Translations under genes and position numbers: made by a program | The notes under the pieces: generated by a model | What the model saw: the letters and a program-made list of their open reading frames with translations, nothing else | Told to the model about the DNA's origin: nothing | Databases searched by the model: none | DNA from: Sporolactobacillus pectinivorans | Lineage (GTDB): Bacteria > Bacillota > Bacilli > Bacillales > Sporolactobacillaceae | Direction: 5' to 3' | DNA length: 64,000 nucleotides | NCBI RefSeq assembly: GCF_002802965.1 | Contig: NZ_NXGA01000001.1 | Coordinates: 3,232,955-3,296,954, forward strand | Part shown: piece by piece, positions 9,959-17,907 of the stretch | Layout: each line of letters opens with the position of its first letter | Position numbering within the stretch: position 1 is the first letter of the stretch

Positions 9959-10753
9959 ATGAATAAATCTTTATCTGCAATCATGAGTGAGGATCATGAT
10001 CTTTTTACCAAAGTGCCGGAAATCACTGCTCTGTTTTGGATTACAAAGGTACTGACAACCGGAATGGGGGAAGTGTTCTCCGACTTTCTAGTGACGCAAA
10101 TGAATCCGGTCATCGCTGTCCTTCTGGGGGGCGCCGGGCTTCTTGCAGCTATAGCGCTTCAATTTTTTGTGAGACGCTATATTGCATGGATCTACTGGCT
10201 GGTCGTCGTCATGGTCAGCATATTCGGCACGATGGCCGCCGATGTTTTGCATATTGTGATCGGCGTTCCGTATTTTGTATCAACGATTTTCTTCGCTATT
10301 ATATTGGCCGTTGTCTTTACTGTCTGGCTGCGTGTTGAGAAAACTTTGTCTATACATAGCGTTTTCACGTTTCGCCGCGAAGCATTTTACTGGATGACTG
10401 TGCTGGGTACATTTGCGCTCGGTACAGCTTCCGGAGATATGACAGCCACCACCATGCATCTGGGCTACTTCTCTTCCGGAATACTTTTTTCGCTCCTGCT
10501 TGCAGTGCCGGCAATCGGCTATTGGAAGTTCGGCATGAATCCAATTCTTTCTTTTTGGTTCGCTTATGTTATGACCCGCCCTGTCGGTGCTTCATTTTCA
10601 GATTGGCTTTCCAAACCGCACAGCCTTGGCGGGGTCGGATTGGGTGATGGGCTGGTCAGTTTGGTGCTGACAATCATCATCATCATCTTGGTCGGATACT
10701 TGCAGATCACTAAGATTGATGCCCAGAATCGTACCGCAGTACATGCACATTGA
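9959..10753 (+). CDS. COG4705-family multi-pass membrane protein
   Basis: 264 residues with about eight hydrophobic helices. It begins with a cytoplasmic segment ending KVPEITALFWITKVLTTG, the hallmark of the COG4705 uncharacterised membrane-anchored proteins. A recurring small-residue plus acidic pattern occurs four times (GEVFSD, TMAAD, TASGD, GASFSD), suggesting internal duplication of a two-helix unit with a buried Asp. AGGAGG at 9944-9949 precedes both a TTG (9956) and this ATG (9959). No biochemical function is established; transport of a small solute or proton is only a guess. Followed by non-coding DNA. Confidence 0.75.
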   Translation: MNKSLSAIMSEDHDLFTKVPEITALFWITKVLTTGMGEVFSDFLVTQMNPVIAVLLGGAGLLAAIALQFFVRRYIAWIYWLVVVMVSIFGTMAADVLHIVIGVPYFVSTIFFAIILAVVFTVWLRVEKTLSIHSVFTFRREAFYWMTVLGTFALGTASGDMTATTMHLGYFSSGILFSLLLAVPAIGYWKFGMNPILSFWFAYVMTRPVGASFSDWLSKPHSLGGVGLGDGLVSLVLTIIIIILVGYLQITKIDAQNRTAVHAH

Positions 10754-11084
10754 TCATTGATCATTGATTCAGGAAATTCTGATCAGCAGACAATTAGTAT
10801 AACATTGATGGGTAATATTCGTTTCATTAAAAATATTTCCTGCTTTATAGTTGTCAGCTCTTCCATTTTTCTCCCTTCAAACAGGTTTTGAAATCTGCCA
10901 GAAAGGAGAATTTTTGTATTCAGAATGAAGCATCAGAAGCTTAAAATAGCCCTTGATAAGACGGTGCTGCGCGGTCTGTCGCAACAAAATTTGTAAAACA
11001 CCGTGCCATTTTTTTGATTTTCCACGAGTTTGTTCTTTATAATTAAAGATGGAGTTTCAATTAAAATAACGAGGCGATCATTCA
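10754..11084. other. Intergenic region with the aldo/keto reductase promoter
   Basis: About 330 bp with no gene. It begins with short TGATCAT direct repeats (10751-10767) after the membrane-protein stop and ends with the promoter listed below; nothing else was recognised. Confidence 0.5.
11014..11043 (+). promoter_or_regulatory. SigmaA-type promoter of the aldo/keto reductase gene
   Basis: -35 TTGATT (11014-11019), 18-bp spacer, -10 TATAAT (11038-11043), 41 bp before the start codon at 11085. Confidence 0.65.
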
Positions 11085-12095
11085 ATGGAAACGACAACCA
11101 TTAAGGGCACGGATCTTCATCCATCACGCATTGCACTCGGTACGTGGGCGATCGGCGGCTGGATGTGGGGCGGCTCTGACGACAGAGAATCAATCAGAAC
11201 TATCCATCAGGCTCTTGACAGCGGGATCACGACAATCGATACGGCACCCGCATACGGGCAGGGCCATGCGGAAAAAGTCGTGGGTCAGGCACTCAAAGAG
11301 TATGGCAAGCGCAGTGAGATTGTGCTGGCTACAAAGGTTTGTCTGGACTGGATCGGAACGGATGTCTTCCGCAACGGCTCAAAGGAACTGATCCACAGAC
11401 AAATTGAGGATTCTCTCAAACGGCTGGGCACGGACTATATTGACATCTATCAGGTACATTGGCCGGATCCGCTTGTTCCGATTGAAGAAACGGCTGAAGC
11501 AATGGGTGAGTTGTACAAAGAAGGTAAAATAAGGGCCATCGGCGTCAGCAACTTTACCGTTGACCAGATGGAAAGGTTCAACAAAGTAGCTCCGCTGCAC
11601 ACAGTCCAGCCTCCATACAATCTTTTCGAGCGGGACATTGATCAGGACGTACTGCCATTCAGCAAAAAGAACGGCATTGTCGCATTGTGCTACGGAAGCC
11701 TGTGCCGGGGGCTGTTGAGCGGAAAGATGACTGCGGACCGCAAGTTCACCGGCGATGATCTGCGTCTCTCCGATCCCAAATTCAAAGCGCCGCACTTTGC
11801 ACATTATCTTGCGGCAGCCGACGAACTCTCACAGCTCGCTAAAGACCGCTATGGAAAATCTTTAAGAGCGCTGGCTGTCCGCTGGATTCTTGAACGGACC
11901 GGGGACGGCATTGCACTGTGGGGAGCAAGGCATCCTGATCAGATTGCAGCCGCAACGGAAGTTTCGGATTTTCATATTGATGACCAGACACTGAAGGATA
12001 TTGACAGCATTCTGGTGAAACATATTGAAAATCCGATTGGGACGGAATTCATGGCTCCACCGACCCGCAAGGAGTATGAAGAGCAGAAAAACTGA
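11085..12095 (+). CDS. Aldo/keto reductase
   Basis: 336 residues, NADPH-dependent (alpha/beta)8 barrel reductase. The catalytic tetrad is visible: Asp and Tyr in TIDTAPAYGQGHAE, Lys in ATKVCLDW, His in YQVHWPDP. Substrate cannot be read from sequence; relatives of this branch reduce aldehydes, methylglyoxal or sugar ketones. Single-gene unit with its own promoter and terminator. Confidence 0.92.
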   Translation: METTTIKGTDLHPSRIALGTWAIGGWMWGGSDDRESIRTIHQALDSGITTIDTAPAYGQGHAEKVVGQALKEYGKRSEIVLATKVCLDWIGTDVFRNGSKELIHRQIEDSLKRLGTDYIDIYQVHWPDPLVPIEETAEAMGELYKEGKIRAIGVSNFTVDQMERFNKVAPLHTVQPPYNLFERDIDQDVLPFSKKNGIVALCYGSLCRGLLSGKMTADRKFTGDDLRLSDPKFKAPHFAHYLAAADELSQLAKDRYGKSLRALAVRWILERTGDGIALWGARHPDQIAAATEVSDFHIDDQTLKDIDSILVKHIENPIGTEFMAPPTRKEYEEQKN

Positions 12096-12167
12096 GCTGA
12101 TCCTGATCCACCCAAAGCCATTTGAATAATCATGCCAGCCCTCCACGCGAGCCCGGGCAGTCCTTAT

Positions 12168-12214
12168 GTCGGCAATTACGCTGCTTTTGAACATGCTTTT
12201 TGCCGACTTTTTTT
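12168..12214 (+). terminator. Terminator of the aldo/keto reductase gene
   Basis: Perfect 8-bp arms GTCGGCAA (12168-12175) and TTGCCGAC (12200-12207) followed by seven T residues; the loop is 24 nt. Confidence 0.78.
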
Positions 12215-12248
12215 AGCCAATAAAACAGGGAAAGGTTGAGATAAGTTT

Positions 12249-13151
12249 ATGGAAAGTGAAGCATCGAATGTGCCCGCGGGTCTGGAGAAAAAAAAACACA
12301 AGGGCCTGACTGTTCATCAATTCATCATCCGTATGCTTCTCATCGGTATCGGTATCACGCTCGAAGCCACTGCCCTTGAAGCATTTCTGGTCCCTAATAA
12401 TATTATTGACGGCGGTGTAGTCGGTATCTCAATTATGGTCGCACATAAAACCGGATGGGCGATCGGTATTTTCCTGATACTGATCAATTTCCCTTTTTTC
12501 GTGGTTGGGTACAAGCAGATGGGAAAGACATTTACAATAACATCCGCTTGCGGTGTCACACTGCTCGCCGTTCTGACCACTTTGTTTCATACCATCCCGC
12601 CCTTTACCAATGATCTCCTCCTGGCAGCAGTATTCGGCGGAATCATCATGGGGATCGGTGTCGGACTGGTGATTCGAAACGGCGGATCCTCTGACGGAAC
12701 CGAAATTCTTGCCGTGCTCCTCAATGAAAAGACACCTTTTTCAGTCGGTGAAATTGTGCTGTTCATCAATATTTTTATTCTTGGATCAGCAGGATTTGTT
12801 TTTGACTGGAAATACGCCATGTATTCGCTGATTGCCTACTTCATCGCATTCAAGATGATCGATGTCGTCAGCGAAGGGCTGGAATCCTCAAAAGCGGTAT
12901 GGATTATCAGCGACTTCCATCAGGAGATCGGCGATGCGCTGAACGATAGGCTCGGCCGCGGTGTTACGTTTCTGAATGGCGAGGGCGCCTATACAGGTAA
13001 TGATAAAAATGTGATTTTCACCGTTATCAGCCGTCTGGAAGAGGCAAAAGTAAAAAATATTGTCGATTCAATAGACAAAAATGCTTTTCTTGCCATCAGT
13101 GATATTCACGACGTTAAAGGCGGCCGGTTTAAGAAAAGGAGCATCCACTAA
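12249..13151 (+). CDS. YitT-family (DUF161/DUF2179) membrane protein
   Basis: 300 residues. Five to six transmembrane helices (about residues 25-205), including the family motifs NIIDGGVVGISI and RNGGSSDGTEI, are followed by a cytoplasmic DUF2179 domain with RGVTFLNGEGAYTG and IHDVKGGRFKK. This family is abundant in Bacilli (YitT, YpjC, YvjA, YqfU) and functionally uncharacterised. A GGAAAGG motif lies before the ATG. The gene faces the MFS gene convergently. Confidence 0.88.
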   Translation: MESEASNVPAGLEKKKHKGLTVHQFIIRMLLIGIGITLEATALEAFLVPNNIIDGGVVGISIMVAHKTGWAIGIFLILINFPFFVVGYKQMGKTFTITSACGVTLLAVLTTLFHTIPPFTNDLLLAAVFGGIIMGIGVGLVIRNGGSSDGTEILAVLLNEKTPFSVGEIVLFINIFILGSAGFVFDWKYAMYSLIAYFIAFKMIDVVSEGLESSKAVWIISDFHQEIGDALNDRLGRGVTFLNGEGAYTGNDKNVIFTVISRLEEAKVKNIVDSIDKNAFLAISDIHDVKGGRFKKRSIH

Positions 13152-13201
13152 TCAGCGGCTTAATAACCACCGTCCGTTAGCTTAAGCAGGCACTGCCTGC
13201 C

Positions 13202-14422
13202 TTACCGGGCATGAGCCCCAACTCTCTGTTTGCTTCTTCTTGCAAGGAGCGTGGAAACAACGACCCAAATGGCGTTGATGAAAATCAGAAAACTGGTTGA
13301 GAAAAAGACATACTTAATTCCGAGCGCTGCAGCCATGTGCCCGCCAAGTAGCGCACCACCCAGAGTGCCGAGAAATTGTGCGGATTGATTATAACCGAAA
13401 AGATGGCCGGTGATCCCGGACGGAGCCATTTTTTTGACAATTGTATTGATCGACGGCAGAATCCCTGCGATCGCCAGTCCCATTAAAAAGCGGAGCCCCA
13501 TCAACTGCCACGGGCTGGAAACAAAAGCCTGAGGAATAAATACAAAACCTATGAACAGCAATGCGCAAAGCAGGATGCGGCGCGGACCGATTCTGTCGGA
13601 AAGTTTGCCGAGAAGCGGTGCAGAAATCACGCTCGCGAGTCCGGCCGCGGCAACAACAATGCCCGAAATTATTTCAAGATTCTGTGCGGAGGGCGCGAGA
13701 ATCTTCACGTAAACAGTAATAATCGGCTCAATGGACATATTGGCCAGCTGGACCATAAATGTGGTGACAAACATTGCCACAAACATACCTGGATTGGGAA
13801 CCAGGCTCCAGACCTCGCGAAATGATGGCGATTTTTTTTCAGACTTGACAAACTTTTCTTTGATAAAAATCAAAGATGCTAGAAACGCACAAAAAAGCAG
13901 GACACTTGTGTCAATGAAAACCATGCGCATCCCCATGAACTGCGATAGAAAACCTCCAAGCAGCGGGCCAATCAGCGAGCCGCTGATCCCGCCTGTCGAC
14001 AGCATGCCAAGTGCCCACCCTGAATGGCTCTTCGGAGTCTGAGTGGCCACAAGAATAATAGACGCGGGAATAAACCCGGATACTGTTCCCATAATCATGC
14101 GCAGAGCAAGTAGTTCATAAACGTTTTGAACAAACGCCATTGAAAAAACGACAAGGCTCATGCCGAGACCCGCGCGAATCAGCATTGGTTTTCGCCCATA
14201 CTTGTCGGCCAGGGATCCCCAAAGCGGTGAAACAAGAGCGGATACTAAGAACGTTGCACCGAAGACCAGTCCGGCCCACTTTTCAATATCTGCGGTGTTC
14301 TGAACCCCAAGCTGTTCAATATAAAGAGGCAGGAAGGGGATAATCTGACTCATCCCCGCGGCCGTTGCAAAGGCGCCAAACCAACAAACATAAAGATTTC
14401 TTTTCCATAAAGGAAGTGACAC
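13202..14422 (-). CDS. Multidrug-efflux MFS transporter (MdtG/PmrA type)
   Basis: About 406 residues, twelve membrane helices, major facilitator superfamily of the 12-TM drug:proton antiporter type. Visible motifs: WKRNLYVCWFGAF at the N-terminus, as in pneumococcal PmrA, motif A GSLADKYGRKPML after helix 2 and its repeat GKLSDRIGPRR after helix 8. The upstream GTG at 14431 overlaps the AAGG ribosome site, so the GTG at 14422 (8 nt after AAGG) is the better start. Divergent from a LysR regulator, and its leader carries a 12-codon ORF on a terminator, both suggesting inducible resistance. Confidence 0.87.
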   Translation of the reverse strand: MSLPLWKRNLYVCWFGAFATAAGMSQIIPFLPLYIEQLGVQNTADIEKWAGLVFGATFLVSALVSPLWGSLADKYGRKPMLIRAGLGMSLVVFSMAFVQNVYELLALRMIMGTVSGFIPASIILVATQTPKSHSGWALGMLSTGGISGSLIGPLLGGFLSQFMGMRMVFIDTSVLLFCAFLASLIFIKEKFVKSEKKSPSFREVWSLVPNPGMFVAMFVTTFMVQLANMSIEPIITVYVKILAPSAQNLEIISGIVVAAAGLASVISAPLLGKLSDRIGPRRILLCALLFIGFVFIPQAFVSSPWQLMGLRFLMGLAIAGILPSINTIVKKMAPSGITGHLFGYNQSAQFLGTLGGALLGGHMAAALGIKYVFFSTSFLIFINAIWVVVSTLLARRSKQRVGAHAR

Positions 14423-14455
14423 AAAACACACCTTACTTTTTATAAAAAATTAATT

Positions 14456-14494
14456 TTAAACGAAAGAAAAGCGCCCGTCAAAAATCAGGCGCAT
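14456..14494 (-). CDS. Leader peptide (12 codons) lying on an intrinsic terminator upstream of the MFS gene
   Basis: Minus-strand ATG at 14494 encodes MRLIFDGRFSFV and stops at 14456, 34 bp before the MFS start. AGGGG (14505-14509) lies 10 nt upstream. The ORF coincides with the hairpin GCGCC/GGCGC plus TTTTCTTT, so a ribosome on it would disrupt the terminator. This is the layout of ribosome-mediated attenuation used by antibiotic-resistance genes in Firmicutes. Translation is not proven, and the nearest promoter would start transcription close to the AGGGG. Confidence 0.5.
   Translation of the reverse strand: MRLIFDGRFSFV
14462..14492 (-). terminator. Attenuator-type terminator in the MFS leader
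   Basis: On the minus strand GCGCC (14488-14492) pairs with GGCGC (14471-14475) across a 12-nt loop, followed by TTTTCTTTC. It stands between the divergent promoter region and the MFS start, so it can only cut MFS transcripts short. On the plus strand the same stem is followed by ATTTTTT. Confidence 0.7.
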
Positions 14495-14509
14495 TTTTTC
14501 ACAACCCCT

Positions 14510-14538
14510 ATAATAGTTGTATTTGTTCATTTTAACAA
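14510..14538 (-). promoter_or_regulatory. Candidate promoter of the MFS gene
   Basis: Minus strand -35 TTGTTA (14533-14538), 17-bp spacer, -10 TATTAT (14510-14515). An alternative -10, TATAAT at 14550-14555, lacks a good -35 but would give a longer leader containing the AGGGG site of the leader peptide. Confidence 0.5.
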
Positions 14539-14598
14539 ATATATATATTATTATAAATGGATAGGTTAAAACCTATGATAAAACTTTTTTAGTTTTAT
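14521..14598. promoter_or_regulatory. Three AT-rich palindromes between the divergent MFS and LysR genes
   Basis: ATTTGTT-CATTTT-AACAAAT (14521-14540), ATAGGTT-AA-AACCTAT (14561-14576) and ATAAAACT-TTTTT-AGTTTTAT (14578-14598) are all perfect inverted repeats. Regulators of the LysR family bind dyad sites in such divergent regions, so these are candidate operators for the adjacent regulator. Confidence 0.55.
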
Positions 14599-14627
14599 GT
14601 CATAATCAATAAAGGGGAGTCTATACA

Positions 14628-15542
14628 ATGGAGCTGCTTCAGCTAAAATATTTTCAAACGGTTGCCCGTTTTGAACATATGACGCATGCCGCACGGGAAC
14701 TGTCTATCGCCCAGCCTTCGCTCAGCCAGACTATTAAAAGGCTTGAGAACGAGATCGGCGTGCCTCTGTTCGACCGGAGAGGACGGAAAATCAGACTCAA
14801 CCGTTATGGAAAGCTTTTCTTAAAAAAAACCGAGGCGGCTCTTTCCATCCTTAGAGAAGGGGAACAGGAAATATCCGAACTCGCTAAGGTTAATGAAAAC
14901 TGCATATCCCTGGCGGTGATGAGAACACCGATTATTCCCGATCTGCTCAGCAGTTTCCGCAAGTCACACCCGCTTGTCCGCTTTCGCGTTAAGCAGATTT
15001 CCCGAAATGCGATCAGTCACCAGCTGGAAAGCGGCGATATCGATCTGTGCATTACGCCTTATAGCCGTACAGAAGAAAACCCTTTTAGCTGGAAGCTGCT
15101 GATGAATGATGAAATATATCTTGCCGTGCCGCGGACACACCGGCTGGCAGCACGTTCAAATGTCGATCTCCATGATATTGCACATGAACCGTTCATTTTA
15201 AAAGCAGGCGGCGCATTTCGCGAAACAACGGATATTTACTGCCAAATGTCCGGATTCCAGCCAGATATTGCTTTTGAAGTTGATGATTCACAATCCATCC
15301 GCGGGCTTGTCCGTGAAGGGCTCGGCGTTGCCTTCTTCTCATCGCTTACATTGCGAACGGTCAAAGATGCGTCGATCATTCCCCTAAAAATCATCCGACC
15401 TCATTGTTTTCGTACGATCAGCCTGGTCTGGAACAAAGATCGCTACCACTCGCCCATTGCGGCAGAGTTTTACCTTTTTGTCATCGCTTACTTTCAGCAA
15501 CTGAACCAACAGAAGGCGACGATTAATACCCAGTCTTTTTAA
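14628..15542 (+). CDS. LysR-family transcriptional regulator
   Basis: 304 residues. The N-terminal winged helix-turn-helix (residues 1-60: FQTVARFEHMTHAARELSIA, then QPSLSQTIKRLENEIGVPLFDR) is canonical for LysR. A periplasmic-binding-like effector domain (about residues 88-295) follows, with GLGVAFFSS near the end. GGGGAG precedes the start. Divergent from the MFS efflux gene across a palindrome-rich 205-bp region, so it probably controls that transporter and itself; the inducer is unknown. Its 3' end overlaps the convergent TerC gene by 4 bp. Confidence 0.9.
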   Translation: MELLQLKYFQTVARFEHMTHAARELSIAQPSLSQTIKRLENEIGVPLFDRRGRKIRLNRYGKLFLKKTEAALSILREGEQEISELAKVNENCISLAVMRTPIIPDLLSSFRKSHPLVRFRVKQISRNAISHQLESGDIDLCITPYSRTEENPFSWKLLMNDEIYLAVPRTHRLAARSNVDLHDIAHEPFILKAGGAFRETTDIYCQMSGFQPDIAFEVDDSQSIRGLVREGLGVAFFSSLTLRTVKDASIIPLKIIRPHCFRTISLVWNKDRYHSPIAAEFYLFVIAYFQQLNQQKATINTQSF

Positions 15543-16240
15543 ACCGCTTGATCCTGTCCCCTGCTTCTGCCGCTCTTTCTCCGGCCGATCCAGCCCAGAT
15601 ACAGGACAGCAGCGATAATGGCAGGCACTGCTGTCCATTCCGCCCAGGCGGCTTCACCAAGCCATTTCGCGATCAGCGGTTCGGAAAAAAGCATTTTTCC
15701 GGCAGTCATCGCCAGAATTGCCGATCCAAGATAAATAAGCCATGGAAACCTGTCTGTCAGTTTCATAATGATGGCACTTCCCCCCATCAAAAGAGGCACA
15801 CTGATCAAAAGTCCGAAAATGACAAGCAGAGGGTCATTTTGTGCAGCGCCGGCTACAGCTAACATATTATCCAGACTCATCAGTGCGTCGGCAAGAATAA
15901 TTGTACGTACCGCTGCCCAAATACTCATCGCTGCTTTAATCGTTTTTGTTTTATCTGTGCTGCCTTCCGGGCGAAGAAGACGGTACGCGATCCAGATCAA
16001 AACAGCCCCGCCGGCAAAATGAAGGCCTGGAATCAGCAGCAGATAGACAACGGTTACTGTACAGAGCACGCGAATAATGACTGCCCCGACTGTTCCGTAA
16101 AGAATAGCTCTCGTCCGCTCATGATTAGGCAGCCTTCTCGCGGCCATCGCAATAACGATCGCATTATCTCCCGCTAGAAACAAATCAATGCCGACAATGA
16201 CCAAAAACGAAGACCAAAATGCAAGTGTAAATAATTCCAT
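15539..16240 (-). CDS. TerC-family integral membrane protein (second copy)
   Basis: 233 residues with seven membrane helices. TerC signature segments are VGIDLFLAGDNAIVIAMAA near the N-terminus and ADALMSLDNMLAVAGAA in the middle, each with a conserved acidic residue in a helix (metal path). The frame is open to 16294, but homology begins at this ATG (MELFTLAFW); AGGAGG lies 12 nt upstream. It follows its paralogue by 69 bp and shares its riboswitch-controlled transcript. TerC relatives in Bacillus (YkoY, YceF, MeeF/MeeY) export Mn2+ or metallate secreted proteins, so a manganese role is inferred. Confidence 0.9.
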   Translation of the reverse strand: MELFTLAFWSSFLVIVGIDLFLAGDNAIVIAMAARRLPNHERTRAILYGTVGAVIIRVLCTVTVVYLLLIPGLHFAGGAVLIWIAYRLLRPEGSTDKTKTIKAAMSIWAAVRTIILADALMSLDNMLAVAGAAQNDPLLVIFGLLISVPLLMGGSAIIMKLTDRFPWLIYLGSAILAMTAGKMLFSEPLIAKWLGEAAWAEWTAVPAIIAAVLYLGWIGRRKSGRSRGQDQAV

Positions 16241-16309
16241 GAAAAAGTTAGTCCTCCTGAACTGTAAAAAATCATTAAAAGAAAGTCTCTCCAAGGCGAG
16301 TGTGGATTT

Positions 16310-16987
16310 TCAGACTGTTTCTGCCCGTTCGTCATCGGCAGATCCTCTTTTTTCTTTTTTCCACCCGAAAAAAAGTACAGCAACAATAATCAGGGCGATA
16401 ACTGCCCACTTGATCCATGCAAAACCTGAAATCCCATTCATTACAAAAGACTCAGCAAAAATCATTTTTCCAGCAGTAAAAGCAAGAATGGCGGATCCGG
16501 CGTATGTGATCCATGCATGCCGAACAACGAGATTTAGGAAAATAGCGCTCCCGCCCATCACAAGCGGAACGCTGACCAGCAGTCCAAGAATGACAAGCAG
16601 ATAATTCCCGGATGCCGCTCCACCGATGGCAAGAACATTGTCAAGTCCCATCAAAGCGTCAGCTATGATGACCGTCCCAATCGCTGCCCCAAGGCTCGTC
16701 TTCGCTTCAATCTTTTTGTTCGACTGACGATTTTTCAGAAAACTATACGCGATCCAGGCAAGGAGCAAGCCGCCGGACAAGTGCAGCCCCGGAATTTTCA
16801 ACAGCCAGACTACAGCGAGAGTAGCCATGGCACGGATGACGACCGCACCCAATGTTCCATAGAGAATGGCGCGCTTTCTCTGGGGATTCTGGAGCCGGGC
16901 CGCCGCAAGCGCAATAACAATGGCATTGTCTCCCGCCAGAACCAGATCGATGCCGACAACCAGCAGAAGCGAAGTTAGAAATTCCAT
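16310..16987 (-). CDS. TerC-family integral membrane protein (first copy, riboswitch-controlled)
   Basis: 225 residues, seven helices, with motifs LVVGIDLVLAGDNAIVIALAAARL and ADALMGLDNVLAIGGAA (shared with the second copy) around the conserved acidic residues. AGGAGG lies 8 nt before the ATG. It lies directly downstream of a yybP-ykoY riboswitch, whose ligand in other bacteria is Mn2+, so this is probably a Mn2+ exporter or metallation factor induced by manganese. The two copies differ throughout, so the duplication is old or they were acquired separately. Confidence 0.93.
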   Translation of the reverse strand: MEFLTSLLLVVGIDLVLAGDNAIVIALAAARLQNPQRKRAILYGTLGAVVIRAMATLAVVWLLKIPGLHLSGGLLLAWIAYSFLKNRQSNKKIEAKTSLGAAIGTVIIADALMGLDNVLAIGGAASGNYLLVILGLLVSVPLVMGGSAIFLNLVVRHAWITYAGSAILAFTAGKMIFAESFVMNGISGFAWIKWAVIALIIVAVLFFGWKKEKRGSADDERAETV

Positions 16988-17035
16988 TCCAGCATCCTCC
17001 TAAAATAAGAATGATGAACTTACACTGTTTAATGG

Positions 17036-17079
17036 CAAAATAAAACAGCCCCTCCAACATTTGAATGGAAAGGCTGTTT
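17036..17079 (-). terminator. Second terminator in the TerC leader
   Basis: Minus strand AAACAGCC (17072-17079) pairs with GGCTGTTT (17043-17050), with extra pairing inside (CCA/TGG), followed by TTTTATTTT. It lies between the riboswitch terminator and the gene. Confidence 0.65.
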
Positions 17080-17083
17080 GTAT

Positions 17084-17122
17084 TAAAAACCTTTGCCTTT
17101 TTCATACGTTCGAGGCAAAGGT
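17084..17122 (-). terminator. Expression-platform terminator of the yybP-ykoY riboswitch
   Basis: Minus strand ACCTTTGCC (17114-17122), which is the 3' strand of the aptamer's closing helix, can instead pair with GGCAAAGGT (17089-17097) followed by T residues. Mutually exclusive pairing of this segment is how such riboswitches switch termination. Confidence 0.8.
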
Positions 17123-17206
17123 CTCGCCAGCAGTTTGAACTGCCAGAGAAAGCCGGGGATCACTCCCGTAATGACGGCACTTCTCTTTCGGCTACTCCCC
17201 TTTAGG
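17114..17206 (-). ncRNA. yybP-ykoY family (Mn2+-sensing) riboswitch
   Basis: On the minus strand the leader contains the family landmarks in order: CTAAAGGGGAGTAGCCG at the 5' side, an internal GTGCCGTC hairpin segment, GGAGTGATCCCCGGC, and the 3' closing element TGGCGAGACCTTTGCC. The 5' AAAGG pairs with CCTTT of the 3' element to close the aptamer. Members upstream of TerC/MntP genes respond to Mn2+. Identification is by eye from conserved segments, not a covariance search. Confidence 0.9.
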
Positions 17207-17250
17207 AAGCTATTAAACTAATTAAATTTTAGAACAGTTACAGCGCTCTG

Positions 17251-17907
17251 TCAACGGGAATGATCATCATTCACTTCAGAAAAAAGATGATTCTGATAGG
17301 CATAAACCGCTGCCTGTGTGCGGTCGGCAACATCCAATTTGCTGAATATGCTGCTGACATGGGTTTTTACGGTTTTTATTCCGATAAATAATGTTTCAGC
17401 GATTTCGGCATTGCTTTTACCTTCGGCAATCAACTTTAATACGTCTTTCTCTCTCGACGTCAGCTGATCAAAAAGCTGGGGCTCCCTGTGCATACCGGAA
17501 ACAAGTTTACGGGCGACCTTGCCGTCAAGAACTGTGGTGCCCGCGCGCGCCTTGTGGATGGCCTGGATAATCTCATCCGCGGATGCCGTTTTCAGCAAAT
17601 AACTCATTGCTCCAGCCTCAATAGCAGGAAACACCTGCTGATCATCGTAGAAACTTGTCAGAATAATAATTTTTCTGGAGGGATTCTTTTCCATGATCTT
17701 TTTTGTAGCTGCAATACCATCCCCGTTTTCCATAATCAGATCCATCAAAATAACTTCAGGCTTGAGTTCACCGTCCAGCTTAACCGCGTCATTTCCGCTG
17801 GATGCTTCCCCGACAACAGTTATGTCGTTTTCCGTTGCCAAGTAGGCTTTCAATCCCTTTCTGACCATATCATGGTCATCAACGATCATTACTTTAATTT
17901 CCGTCAT
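17251..17907 (-). CDS. liaR: LiaR/VraR-type response regulator
   Basis: 218 residues, NarL/FixJ class. Receiver domain with phosphoacceptor Asp56 (VILMDLIM) after the acidic pair in MIVDDHD, Thr and Lys switch residues in ILTSF and LLKTA, and a C-terminal LuxR-type HTH (LTSREKDVLKLIAEGKSNAEIA). The start at 17907 overlaps the end of liaS by 14 bp, implying translational coupling. Last gene of liaF-liaS-liaR. In Bacillus and Staphylococcus this regulator answers cell-wall antibiotics acting on lipid II; no liaIH target operon is next to it here. Confidence 0.92.
   Translation of the reverse strand: MTEIKVMIVDDHDMVRKGLKAYLATENDITVVGEASSGNDAVKLDGELKPEVILMDLIMENGDGIAATKKIMEKNPSRKIIILTSFYDDQQVFPAIEAGAMSYLLKTASADEIIQAIHKARAGTTVLDGKVARKLVSGMHREPQLFDQLTSREKDVLKLIAEGKSNAEIAETLFIGIKTVKTHVSSIFSKLDVADRTQAAVYAYQNHLFSEVNDDHSR

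Noticed and set aside
13184-13203. AAGCAGG/CCTGCCTT hairpin between the convergent YitT and MFS genes
   Set aside because: Only about 5 bp of clean stem with no T-run; too weak to call a terminator.
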